64,000 nucleotides of DNA from Minwuia sp. (lineage in GTDB: Bacteria > Pseudomonadota > Alphaproteobacteria > Minwuiales > Minwuiaceae), in assembly GCA_029210175.1 (NCBI GenBank), contig JARGPL010000003.1, forward strand, positions 124,001-188,000, written 5' to 3'. Of the stretch, positions 55,902 through 64,000 are shown one piece after another. A program made the position numbers and the translations under genes. The first letter of the stretch is position 1. Every line of letters begins with the position of its first letter. The notes beneath the pieces were generated by a model that was not told the origin of the DNA, did no database searches, and was given only the letters and a program-made list of their open reading frames with translations.

Positions 55902-58900
55902 TCCGCCCCCGCCACTGCACCGCGCGCGACATTGCCGACCACCCGGAACAGATCCACCTCGATCGGTGCTTCCTGTCCGACAAGCTGCGGGTCGTCGGCA
56001 ACACGCAGGGTATTCACGCACATCCCCCCGTTGCCGCTGACAGGTGCCAGGGTGACGAATGTCCGGTCAAAGGTGCCGAACGACGGGTCTGCGCTCCACC
56101 GGCAGTCAAAGTCTCCTGCATCATCGAATGACACATTCTGCACGTTGGCAAAGATGACAACACTCTGCCCCGGCGCAGCCGTATTGGGGATGCGGAACGT
56201 GAACTGGGGGGGTCCAAGAACGGGCCCGTCATCACCCGGTCTGAATTCCCCCAGCACCTGCCCGGACCGGCCGATGACCTGTGCCGCGCGCACCACGTCG
56301 GGTGCAACGTCGGCCACAGCCTCTGCCGCTGCATCGGCACTGGCAAAGCTGCCATCCAGCGTGCCGCCATCGCGCAACACGAAGCGGGCGCGATACTTCT
56401 GCATGTCGGCGGGCCCGAACACTTCCAGCACGGTTTGCGGACCGGCGCCGGAATCCTGCTGTTTGACGTTCAGCTTGTTGACCGTGACGAAAGTGGAATC
56501 GCTGTTGCTCAGCAGACCGGGAAAGATGAACTTCGGCGTGCCTTCCGGTGATGCCTGCCGCGGCTCCGCCCGGGCGACAAACGGTCCCGTGTCACGGGTG
56601 GTGGTGTTCGCCCCACCCCCCAGCGCGTCAAAGGTGGCTTTCAGTACATCGCCTTCAAATCGCAGGAAACCGTTGCCCAGAACCCGCACATCGAAGAACC
56701 GCAGCGGGGATTGCACCCGTTGTCCATCCGTCTTCACCTGCACCTCGAACGCACCGAAATCGTTCTTCCGTGCGGGGATGAAGATGTCCTTGGCCGCAAC
56801 CCCCACATTGGTACCCTTCGCCACAAGACGAATGTCTTTGCCAACGATGGCCGCGACGACCTCGACACTGCCCGTCGCAACCTGGACACCTGCCGGGGAC
56901 AGCAGCTCCGCCGTCACCGTGTAACGCTTCCCAGCGGCCTCCGCCGGGTCGGTGGCTGTCAGGGACGTGGCCGCAATGGCAAACGCGCCATCGCCGCGGA
57001 ACCGGGACACCGGCGTGGTCAGTTGAACGCCGCCGTCGGTGCGCCAGCGCACACGATAGCCAGCCATCCTGGAGCCGCCATCCACGATCATGCGGATTTC
57101 GTTCTGGCTGATCAGGTCAACCACGGGCTCGAAGAAATCACTCGCGGCTTCCAGCGGTTCCACTTCCATTCCCAGCACATTGGCCGTGATATCCAGGTCT
57201 TCCTGGAAATGCCGCCCCCCCTGCCCGTCCTCGATGAAGACCGAATAGAAGCCCGAGCCGGGGCGCAGCGCGGTAAAGGCAACGCCATCGCCGTCCTGTG
57301 CCACGATCAGGTCGCCAGCCCCGTCGAATGACAACGGCGTGCTGTTCCGCAACAGCAGCACACGATCCGGCCGGGTCAGTTCGAAGTCCTTCAGTTCAAT
57401 GCGGAACCCGGTGCGGCGCACGCTGATATTGTCATCGAAACTGACAAAGGCATCCAGATCCAGGCTCTGGTCCAGCAATTCGCCTTCTTCCGGTATCGAC
57501 GATCGCAGTGTCATGCGAGCACCCGTCACCCTGACCACCTCGACGCGCCGGGTGGCGCGCACGGGCTCCATCTTCGGCAGGAAATCACGGCAGGCATCCG
57601 CTGACCGACTGTTCCGCACAGGTTCCTGCGTGAAACCGACCATGCCAACCGCTTCCGCGACGATCTCGTCGACGCCGGCCACTCCGTTGCCTTCTATGGT
57701 GGTGATGATCCCACCGCCGATCCGACTGGCCCTTTCACCGGAAAGGCTGGCACGTACGGCCAGGTCAGGGCCCGATTGAAACACCCTTTGGGATCGGACC
57801 CGATCCAGGATCCTTCCACCGGACTCGACCTGAAAGGTACAGTCCCGTCGCGTGTCGTCACGGTGCCGCCCCATGACAACAAAGGGCACGGAATGGGGTT
57901 TGCCGGTCATGCGCGCTGTCAGGGTATCAGCAGCGATCTCGGCACCCGCACCCAGATCGATGCGAATGCCGGTCAGCACAGGGGTGACGCCAGCCTGTTG
58001 CGCGCGCTGCGTATTCCGCTGGGCCACCCTGTTCGGGATGCTGTCCAGCAGATCCTGCAGGTCATCCAGCGCCTGCTGCAACGCCCCGCGCTGCCGGTAG
58101 GCCGGACCGGTAAGGAAATTCACCTGCCCGGCAGATATCCGGGGCCGGTTGCCCCGTGCATTGCGCATTTGCAAGAACAGGGAATCAACCTGCTGCACGG
58201 CGACATCCAACTGATCGCGCAAATCCCGATCCGGCTGTGTCAGGATGTTGCGGATGGCAGCGGCATCACGCTGCAGGCGTTCTTCGCGAACACTCAATGC
58301 CGCAAGTTCCTCCGTCGCCTCACGGACAGCCCTGAACGTGCTGCGAGCGACCGGGATCAGCCCCGCTTTCACCGCCCGAACGGGTACCATGATGCCGCCA
58401 ACGGAGATCGCCTGGTCGAAACCCGTCTCGAAGCTGTCAAGTTCCGCACCCAGGTCTGCCACGACCTTCGGACTGCTGATCGCGGCGTCCTGCAGCCGAA
58501 TGCCCCAGCGATCCAGATCGGCTGGTGCGCGCACAGATATCGCCATCCGTATCTCGCGCTGGCGTGCAACCAGATCCTGTGCCAGCGCACTGTTGCGCTG
58601 CTCTGCCCGGCGCACCTCCGCGCGGAATTCCTCCAGCACTTCCTGTCGGCGGGGGGCGTCGAAAATCGTGATCACCCCAAGCTCGGTCAGTTTCCGCACC
58701 GCCCGGGCATTGGCAATGAACGGGTTCTTGCTGGCGGCGGAAAGAATGTTGATGCCCGCACCGGCGATTGCGGTGCCGGTACCACTGTTGCGCGTGTCGT
58801 CTACGATATCCTTCACCAGGGTGTAGACCTTGTGCCCCTTCTTGATACGGTCGGACGATCCCTTGATCTGGCGCAGCCGTTCGAACTGTTCGGCACGCAA

Positions 58901-59185
58901 TTTGACGTACACACTCTCCAGTTGCTTGTTGATGATCGCGGCCGACAGGTTCAGCCCCGCATCGAGTGCCTGGTTCAGGTGCGCCTGCAGCTCGGCTTCA
59001 TAGTCCTGCATGCCCGTGACCAGTTCGCGATTGCGTTCAAGCTGTTGTTGCAGCGCAGCGGCAAGATCCCCCATCTGCTCGATATCGGTTGGCAGGCGTT
59101 GCGCATGTACAGTGGCAGAAAGACCGCCTACCAGTATCGCAACACCGAGGCCGCGCGTCAGAATCCGCATCAGTCGCATGCTCAT
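55898..59185 (-). CDS. Large secreted coiled-coil/Ig-like protein, first gene of the envelope operon
   Basis: 1095 residues, RBS GGGGGTAA in front. Signal peptide about 1-29. Residues about 30-380 are helical with heptad-like patterns (long Arg/Glu/Leu stretches), then a glycine-bearing middle region, and from about 600 on repeated beta-sandwich-like blocks (VEVVRVTGARMTL, VTAELLSPAGVQVATGSVEVV) resembling Ig/fibronectin-like folds. No enzymatic motif. The last blocks contain few cysteines. Probably an extended periplasmic or surface protein. It starts the operon and is preceded by an inverted repeat. Confidence 0.65.
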   Translation of the reverse strand: MSMRLMRILTRGLGVAILVGGLSATVHAQRLPTDIEQMGDLAAALQQQLERNRELVTGMQDYEAELQAHLNQALDAGLNLSAAIINKQLESVYVKLRAEQFERLRQIKGSSDRIKKGHKVYTLVKDIVDDTRNSGTGTAIAGAGINILSAASKNPFIANARAVRKLTELGVITIFDAPRRQEVLEEFRAEVRRAEQRNSALAQDLVARQREIRMAISVRAPADLDRWGIRLQDAAISSPKVVADLGAELDSFETGFDQAISVGGIMVPVRAVKAGLIPVARSTFRAVREATEELAALSVREERLQRDAAAIRNILTQPDRDLRDQLDVAVQQVDSLFLQMRNARGNRPRISAGQVNFLTGPAYRQRGALQQALDDLQDLLDSIPNRVAQRNTQRAQQAGVTPVLTGIRIDLGAGAEIAADTLTARMTGKPHSVPFVVMGRHRDDTRRDCTFQVESGGRILDRVRSQRVFQSGPDLAVRASLSGERASRIGGGIITTIEGNGVAGVDEIVAEAVGMVGFTQEPVRNSRSADACRDFLPKMEPVRATRRVEVVRVTGARMTLRSSIPEEGELLDQSLDLDAFVSFDDNISVRRTGFRIELKDFELTRPDRVLLLRNSTPLSFDGAGDLIVAQDGDGVAFTALRPGSGFYSVFIEDGQGGRHFQEDLDITANVLGMEVEPLEAASDFFEPVVDLISQNEIRMIVDGGSRMAGYRVRWRTDGGVQLTTPVSRFRGDGAFAIAATSLTATDPAEAAGKRYTVTAELLSPAGVQVATGSVEVVAAIVGKDIRLVAKGTNVGVAAKDIFIPARKNDFGAFEVQVKTDGQRVQSPLRFFDVRVLGNGFLRFEGDVLKATFDALGGGANTTTRDTGPFVARAEPRQASPEGTPKFIFPGLLSNSDSTFVTVNKLNVKQQDSGAGPQTVLEVFGPADMQKYRARFVLRDGGTLDGSFASADAAAEAVADVAPDVVRAAQVIGRSGQVLGEFRPGDDGPVLGPPQFTFRIPNTAAPGQSVVIFANVQNVSFDDAGDFDCRWSADPSFGTFDRTFVTLAPVSGNGGMCVNTLRVADDPQLVGQEAPIEVDLFRVVGNVARGAVAGAE

Positions 59186-59243
59186 CTGTTTTACCCCCGA
59201 TCATATCATGCAAGACAAGCGATGGATGGTCAGGAGTTTCACT

Positions 59244-59264
59244 GTTGCCGCACGCAACGGCAAC
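59244..59264. promoter_or_regulatory. Inverted repeat upstream of the envelope operon
   Basis: GTTGCCG (59244-59250) and CGGCAAC (59258-59264) with a 7-base loop, flanked by outer CAGG/CCTG at 59231-59234 and 59266-59269. It lies 59 bases upstream of the 1095-residue gene start and 130 bases after the sulfatase stop, so it could be a terminator for one or an operator for the other. Confidence 0.4.
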
Positions 59265-59396
59265 CCCTGACGACCATGTTCATCGCGCTGCTTCGTGGGT
59301 GGGAACAGGCGGATGATCCAGTCTATTCAACGCTCAGGGCCGAAAGGCGATGGCCATCACACTGGCGTTCCCGTTCACCAAATCGTGAAGCGGGCG

Positions 59397-60980
59397 TCAC
59401 CAGTAGCCGAACCGGTAACCGCGCTGGAACGCCATGCCGGTGGAGTCGCGAATCCAGGCGTCACTGACAGCGACCCGGCTGCGACGCTGATACAGCCAGT
59501 CAAACAGCCGCGCGGCCATGTCGGCACGAACAGACTCATGGCCAGGATCACTGCCCAGGTCCTGCTGTTCCAGCGGGTCGGTCTGCAGGTCATAGAGTTC
59601 AGGCCGGAAGCGCACGTGATGTACATATTTCCAGCGTCGCGTGCGGATCATGCAGGCCCGTGCATCCATCGGGTCCAGATCCAGCGTCTTGCGGGCATGG
59701 CGCAGGGAGTAATCGCATTCGGCGAACACGGCATCCCGCCAATCCCCGTTCGGCCCGGCACCCGTGCCCGTCAGAAACGGCAGCAGCGACCGGCCCTCCA
59801 GCCGTTGTCCGGCAATCTCACCACCCAGCCGGTCAATGAACGTCGGCACCAGGTCGATGGATTCCACCATCTCTTCGACCACAGTGCCCCGGCTGACGTC
59901 AGCGCTGTCAGACGGATCGGCAATGATCAACGGGATGCGCAGCACATCCTCGAAGAACAGCTCCTTCTCTCCCAGCCCGTGATCACCGAGGTAATCGCCG
60001 TGATCGCTGGTCACCACGATCAGCGTGTCATCCAGCAACCCGCGCCCGTCCATGAAGGCGAGCAACCGGCCCAGATGATCATCCACCTGTTCGATCAGGC
60101 CCATGTAGGCCGGGATCACCGTGTCCCGGCACTCATCTTCGCGAAACGCGACGGACTCCGGGTGCTGGCGAAATGCGCCGAGTACCGGGTGTGATTCCCC
60201 TTCACCCAGCCCCCGATTACCGGGCAGCACATCGCCTGCAGTGTATTTCGCGTGATAGGGATCGGGCGCGATGTAAGGCCAGTGCGGCTTGATGTATGAC
60301 AGGTGCAGGCACCAGGGCGCTTCCCCCGCGTCGGTCACGAAATCCATGGCGCGACGGGTCATGTAGGCCGTCTCGCTGTCATCCTCCCGCACGACAGCGG
60401 CGAAACGGGCGTTGCGCATCAGCCAGCCCGACGGGTCCTGATCATCGTCGCGGCGAACGGAATTGGCGATCTCGTGCCACAGGTTCGTGCCCTGATACCC
60501 CTGATCCCGCAGGTACCGTTCATAGGCGACGTCAGGCACCTGGGGTGCCAGGCCGTGCAGACCGTCATCGCGGTCAAAGGGCTCGAACCCGCATTGCGCC
60601 AGAAACTGCCCCCGGCCCTCAGTCGGGTCGAGGCCCAGCCGACGGATCCCGACATCATCCGCGCGCATGTGCGTCTTGCCCACCAGCGCAGTGCGCAGCC
60701 CAAGGGGGGCCATGTAATCACCCAGGGTCCATTCGTCGGTGCGCAGCGGATAGTTGTTGTAGGTCGCGCCGTGGCTCATGGCATAGCGCCCGGTGTAGAA
60801 CGACATGCGCGACGGGCCGCAGACCGCAGCCTGCACGAATGCATTGGCGAAACGCACACCGCGCCTAGCCAGACCATCGATGACGGGTGTGCGCTGCGTC
60901 GGGTGTCCGGTGCAGCCCAGATAGTCGTGGCGCAACTGATCCGCCATGACGAACAGGATGTTGCGGGGGCGTGTTGTCAT
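59397..60980 (-). CDS. Sulfatase / phosphonate monoester hydrolase-like enzyme
   Basis: 527 residues. Formylglycine motif C54-G-P-S-R58 (in AVCGPSRMSFYTGR), metal Asp at D14 (MADQ) and VTSDHGDYLGDHG later. The first-motif wording CGPSRMSFYTGR is the form found in phosphonate monoester hydrolases, so this broad-specificity activity is at least as likely as sulfate ester hydrolysis. The formylglycine needs a maturase encoded elsewhere. ATGA overlap with the methyltransferase gene. Confidence 0.88.
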   Translation of the reverse strand: MTTRPRNILFVMADQLRHDYLGCTGHPTQRTPVIDGLARRGVRFANAFVQAAVCGPSRMSFYTGRYAMSHGATYNNYPLRTDEWTLGDYMAPLGLRTALVGKTHMRADDVGIRRLGLDPTEGRGQFLAQCGFEPFDRDDGLHGLAPQVPDVAYERYLRDQGYQGTNLWHEIANSVRRDDDQDPSGWLMRNARFAAVVREDDSETAYMTRRAMDFVTDAGEAPWCLHLSYIKPHWPYIAPDPYHAKYTAGDVLPGNRGLGEGESHPVLGAFRQHPESVAFREDECRDTVIPAYMGLIEQVDDHLGRLLAFMDGRGLLDDTLIVVTSDHGDYLGDHGLGEKELFFEDVLRIPLIIADPSDSADVSRGTVVEEMVESIDLVPTFIDRLGGEIAGQRLEGRSLLPFLTGTGAGPNGDWRDAVFAECDYSLRHARKTLDLDPMDARACMIRTRRWKYVHHVRFRPELYDLQTDPLEQQDLGSDPGHESVRADMAARLFDWLYQRRSRVAVSDAWIRDSTGMAFQRGYRFGYW

Positions 60981-61741
60981 GGTATCCGCCGTTCCTCTTT
61001 CGGACCGATCATTGACCGTGTCGCGGGGCTGAGCGCCGGGGCCGAGCGGATACGCCTGCGTCGGGATTCACGCAGCGGCGTGACGGCAAACACCTGCTTT
61101 GAAGCTTCCACCATCACCAGACCGGCAAAGCCTGGCCAGACAACCGGGCCGACCCGTTCGAACAGGCGGTTCGCCCGCAGCAATGGCGCCCATGAGAATG
61201 GCGGGAAATGCAGCGCAGTCTGCGTCTGCTCCGGCAGGTACATGTTGGAACGCAGCAGCCGCGACAGCTGGCCCACCGTATAGGGATGGCCATGGCCAAA
61301 TGGCGTATGTTCGGCGCGCGCCCAGAGGCCGCGACGATTGGGCACGATGAACAGGGCACGGCCACCACTGTCCAGCACCCGCCAGACTTCCCGCAGCAGG
61401 GGCCGCGCGGCCTCCGTGGTTTCCAGCGCGTGAACCACCACGATCCGGTCCATGCTCTGGTCCGGCAGCGGCAGTTCCAGTTCGTCACCCAGAAACACAC
61501 GGTTCGGCCCTTCGCGTGGCCAGTGCTGGATGCCCTGGTTGGCTGGCATGGCCGCCAGCACCCGGTCCGCCTGCCCCAGCAGGGGGCGCAGGAATGGCGT
61601 CACATAGCCCAGACCCAGCACCTTCTGCCCGGTCACATCCGGCCAGAATCGGGCCAGCGCCTGCCCCACATGCCTGCGCACCAGATGCCCCAGCGGGTCG
61701 GTGTAGAACTGGCTCAGATCGATGATGTCCGGACGCCACAT
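60977..61741 (-). CDS. Class I SAM-dependent methyltransferase
   Basis: 254 residues. Motif I LGLGYVTPFLRPLL and post-I acidic region LAAMPANQGI deviate from the canonical pattern; motif IV-like LPDQSMDRIVVVHALE follows. Methyltransferases of this sequence type are widespread in alphaproteobacteria next to glyoxalase II genes, but here it overlaps the sulfatase by 4 bases. Substrate unknown; C-terminal 60 residues Arg-rich. Confidence 0.82.
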   Translation of the reverse strand: MWRPDIIDLSQFYTDPLGHLVRRHVGQALARFWPDVTGQKVLGLGYVTPFLRPLLGQADRVLAAMPANQGIQHWPREGPNRVFLGDELELPLPDQSMDRIVVVHALETTEAARPLLREVWRVLDSGGRALFIVPNRRGLWARAEHTPFGHGHPYTVGQLSRLLRSNMYLPEQTQTALHFPPFSWAPLLRANRLFERVGPVVWPGFAGLVMVEASKQVFAVTPLRESRRRRIRSAPALSPATRSMIGPKEERRIP

Positions 61742-61771
61742 GGGCCTGGGTGTTTCCCTGTCTCTGGTGGG

Positions 61772-62668
61772 TCAAATCATGTCGGCAGGATCATGCGGGG
61801 GACGTCGCAGCATGTCGAGGCTGGCCAGTACAGCACCGCCGGTAATCAGCAGACAGGCCAGCCAGACCTGCCAGGTGGCCACAGCGGCCCCGGCTGCGAC
61901 CAGCACCAGCGTGGACAGCAGCGGCGCCAGATAGGCGGCCGCCCCAAGCACGCGCAGGTCACCGTGCTTGGTCCCCACATCCCACAGGAAGAACGCACCG
62001 CCGACCGGTCCAAGGCCCAGCCCCAGGATCGCCAGCCATTCGATCCCGACGGGCGTGACCGTCTGCTCCGTCGCCAGATGCAGGACCAGCGCACCAACCG
62101 CCGTGACGCCGCAGAACCCGCCCACCGCATCCGTCGGCACATGGGCAAAGCGGCGATTGAGCACGGAATAGCCGGACCAGATCAGGGCGCAGGCCATGGC
62201 GGCCAGATACCCGGTGGTGAATGCCGGGTCGAAGTGCGCGCCGTGCTTCGCCACGATCAGGATCGCCCCGGCAAAGCCGAGCACCGCGCCGATCACATGG
62301 AACAGTTTCAGGCGCTGGCCGGGCAACAGGGCGGAGAACAGGACAATCAGCAACGGCCAGAGGTACGCGATCAGGCTCGCCTCCACCACCGGCGCATTGC
62401 GCAGCGCAACGAAGTACATGGTGTGATAGCCGAACAGGCCAGCGATCCCGAGACACCAGACCCCCAGTGGCTGGCGCAGACGTTTCAGCGGATTCTGCCC
62501 CCGCCGAATCCAGACCAGCAGTGCAATCACGAACGCGACGGCAAAGCTCATCGCGGTCAGTTGCAGCGGTGGCACGGTTCCCGATGCCGCCGTCATCAGC
62601 GCCAGCAACGCCCAGAGCAGGACGGCACCGATACCGATCAGGGTTGCGCGTCGCGTTTCTTGCCGCAT
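61772..62668 (-). CDS. EamA/DMT family exporter
   Basis: 298 residues from ATG 62668 (TTG 62671 in frame). Ten hydrophobic segments in two EamA halves. Members export amino acids or metabolites; substrate unknown. 30 bases upstream of the methyltransferase gene and on the same strand, possibly one operon with sulfatase and methyltransferase. Confidence 0.88.
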   Translation of the reverse strand: MRQETRRATLIGIGAVLLWALLALMTAASGTVPPLQLTAMSFAVAFVIALLVWIRRGQNPLKRLRQPLGVWCLGIAGLFGYHTMYFVALRNAPVVEASLIAYLWPLLIVLFSALLPGQRLKLFHVIGAVLGFAGAILIVAKHGAHFDPAFTTGYLAAMACALIWSGYSVLNRRFAHVPTDAVGGFCGVTAVGALVLHLATEQTVTPVGIEWLAILGLGLGPVGGAFFLWDVGTKHGDLRVLGAAAYLAPLLSTLVLVAAGAAVATWQVWLACLLITGGAVLASLDMLRRPPHDPADMI

Positions 62669-62730
62669 CAATGCACTCTGTGGTTCATGGGGGCACGCCG
62701 TTCAATACCGCCCTTACAGGGAGTTTCACC

Positions 62731-63369
62731 GTGGGTGAACTGGTTTTCTTCCATACCGCTGAAAGCAACGTCGACCTGTTCGAGCGTGCCGCGCGGGCGG
62801 TGAACCTGCCAGGCGCGCGGCGGCATGTCATCCGGCCCGAGTTGCTGGAGTCCGCGCGGATTGCCGGCAGCCTGACGGAAACCGTGCGCAGCAACGCAGC
62901 CAGCCAGATGGCTGAGGCGCTGGAGGGTGCGATGCAACTCATCTGCACCTGCTCGACCATCGGTCCGGCAGCAGACGACCTGGCCGGCAGGGGACGGCCC
63001 GTGCTGCGGGTCGACCGGGCGCTGGCGGAGCGGGCGATCACCAAGGGCACGCGCATCGCCGCGCTTGTGACAGCGAAGACCACCATCGAGCCCACACGAG
63101 AGCTTTTCATTGCCGTGGCGGAGAAACTCGACCGCCACATCATGCTGGACCTGATCTTTGTCGAGGGCGCCGTTGATCTGTTCCTGGACGGCAATCTGTC
63201 CGCCTACAATCAGGCCATCGCCAACGCGGTGGATGCCACACCGCCAGGCTATGATGCGATCGTGCTGGGCCAGGCGTCCATGGCCCCGGCAGCCGAACTC
63301 GCCAGCAAGCAGGTCATGACGAGTCCGGACACATCCATGCGGGCGCTGGCGTCTCAACTGCGCCCCTGA
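62731..63369 (+). CDS. Aspartate/glutamate racemase-like protein lacking one catalytic cysteine
   Basis: 212 residues from GTG 62731 (GGGAG site in front; the frame extends to 62221 but through the EamA gene). CTCSTIG near residue 72 matches the first catalytic-Cys loop of the Asp/Glu racemase fold; the second loop reads LGQASMAPA where the family has Cys. With one cysteine left it may be a decarboxylase-like or inactive relative (arylmalonate decarboxylases also use one). Divergent from EamA. Confidence 0.72.
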   Translation: MGELVFFHTAESNVDLFERAARAVNLPGARRHVIRPELLESARIAGSLTETVRSNAASQMAEALEGAMQLICTCSTIGPAADDLAGRGRPVLRVDRALAERAITKGTRIAALVTAKTTIEPTRELFIAVAEKLDRHIMLDLIFVEGAVDLFLDGNLSAYNQAIANAVDATPPGYDAIVLGQASMAPAAELASKQVMTSPDTSMRALASQLRP

Positions 63370-63492
63370 GCCTGGAAACTCGAACAGGCATGCCTGTTTC
63401 CGGGCAAGGGCAAAGCCGGTACTGGTATCGCGGCCTGACTGACGGCATATAGTGGGTCAGTCACAGCAAGGCTCTGGGGAGGAGCAGGCACC

Positions 63493-64000
63493 ATGGAACT
63501 GGCATTCTCGCCAGCTGAGCAGGCATTTCGCGCCGAGGTCCGGGCATTCCTGGATGCGGAGCTGCCTGATGACCTGAGGGACAAGGTCCGCCACCGCCGG
63601 GAACTTCAGCGCGAGGATTACCTGCGCTGGCAACGAATCCTGCATGCCCGCGGCTGGATCGCGGGCGCTTGGCCAAAGGAACATGGCGGCTGCGAGTGGT
63701 CACCGGCGGAGCGCCACATCTTCGATGAGGAGTGCCACGCCGCCGACGCGCCGCCCCTGCTGCCGTTCGGCCTGCAGATGGTCGGGCCGGTGATCTATAC
63801 CTTCGGGCGACCGGATCAGAAGGAGTTCTTCCTGCCGCGTCTGCTGTCGGGTGAGCATTGGTGGTGCCAGGGCTATTCGGAGCCGGGATCGGGGTCGGAT
63901 CTGGCCAGCCTGCAGACTGCTGCGGTGCGCGATGGCGACGACTACATCATCAATGGCCAGAAGATATGGACGTCGCTGGCCCATCATGCGGACTGGATAT
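63493..64000 (+). CDS. Acyl-CoA dehydrogenase, 5' part
   Basis: 169 residues visible, cut by the window end. GGGGAGGAGC site before ATG 63493. Starts with the N-terminal helical domain and reaches the FAD-binding QGYSEPGSGSDLASLQT segment and DGDDYIINGQKIWTS, both diagnostic. Introduces the double bond in beta-oxidation; fits with the crotonases, ligases and SDR in this window. Confidence 0.92.
   Translation, partial: MELAFSPAEQAFRAEVRAFLDAELPDDLRDKVRHRRELQREDYLRWQRILHARGWIAGAWPKEHGGCEWSPAERHIFDEECHAADAPPLLPFGLQMVGPVIYTFGRPDQKEFFLPRLLSGEHWWCQGYSEPGSGSDLASLQTAAVRDGDDYIINGQKIWTSLAHHADWI

Noticed and set aside
1-64000. CRISPR arrays, tRNA or rRNA genes, insertion sequences
   Set aside because: Intergenic gaps were read and contain no regular repeat-spacer pattern, cloverleaf or transposase.

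Overview
The window is a gene-dense, high-GC (clearly above 60% by eye) chromosomal segment with no gene-free gap over 300 bases. Gene content and order point to an alphaproteobacterium, probably of the Rhodospirillales kind: folK-rpoZ-rsh in a row, an ArsR-methyltransferase/metF/metH operon, a DUF2794 gene, Tat-exported MlaC-like and TRAP-type transport proteins, and alphaproteobacterial-style intergenic palindromes. No tRNA, rRNA, CRISPR array, insertion sequence or prophage was seen. The assignment to a group is inference from content, not from a marker phylogeny.

Layout. 1-1.2 kb: 3' end of a hydantoinase B/oxoprolinase gene. 1.5-8.5 kb: a two-gene unit on the minus strand, a PelA-like polysaccharide deacetylase followed by a 1613-residue inner-membrane-anchored TPR protein built on a tandem 295-residue module. 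8.7-15.5 kb: an MFS carrier, a MarR-controlled EmrAB-type efflux operon with a perfect palindromic operator, an enoyl-CoA hydratase and a second drug-type MFS. 15.5-17 kb: cupin and metallo-beta-lactamase-fold hydrolase, divergent. 17.2-22.6 kb: methionine operon (regulator, metF, metH). 22.8-29.9 kb: housekeeping and repair genes (MlaC-like protein, sirtuin, GNAT, PEBP lipoprotein, rsh, rpoZ, folK, NYN protein, family-5 uracil-DNA glycosylase). 30-36.9 kb: BCCT transporter, acyl-CoA synthetase, and a TRAP transporter operon that carries two separate lesions (an internal deletion in the binding protein and a 1-base frameshift in the large permease). 36.9-39.4 kb: a pseudokinase-like protein overlapping a small membrane protein. 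39.6-46.5 kb: ferritin-like protein, dienoyl-CoA-isomerase-like crotonase, PedB/PedC-type ABC exporter, DUF2794, acyl-CoA synthetase, SDR. 46.6-47.8 kb: an orphan SoxA cytochrome divergent from a glyoxalase-fold protein.

47.9-59.2 kb is the least explained part. A membrane sensor with a PAS and a degenerate HD-GYP domain overlaps a heparinase II/III-type lyase on the plus strand. Facing it on the minus strand is a four-gene operon in which every junction overlaps by about 4 bases and every product has an export signal: a 1095-residue coiled-coil/Ig-like protein, a 249-residue Asn-rich protein, a 167-residue small-fold protein and a 746-residue putative outer-membrane barrel. I recognise no family for these four; they are the best candidate here for an undescribed envelope system.

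59.4-64 kb: a sulfatase/phosphonate monoester hydrolase-like enzyme overlapping a methyltransferase, an EamA exporter, a racemase-like protein lacking one catalytic cysteine, and the start of an acyl-CoA dehydrogenase.
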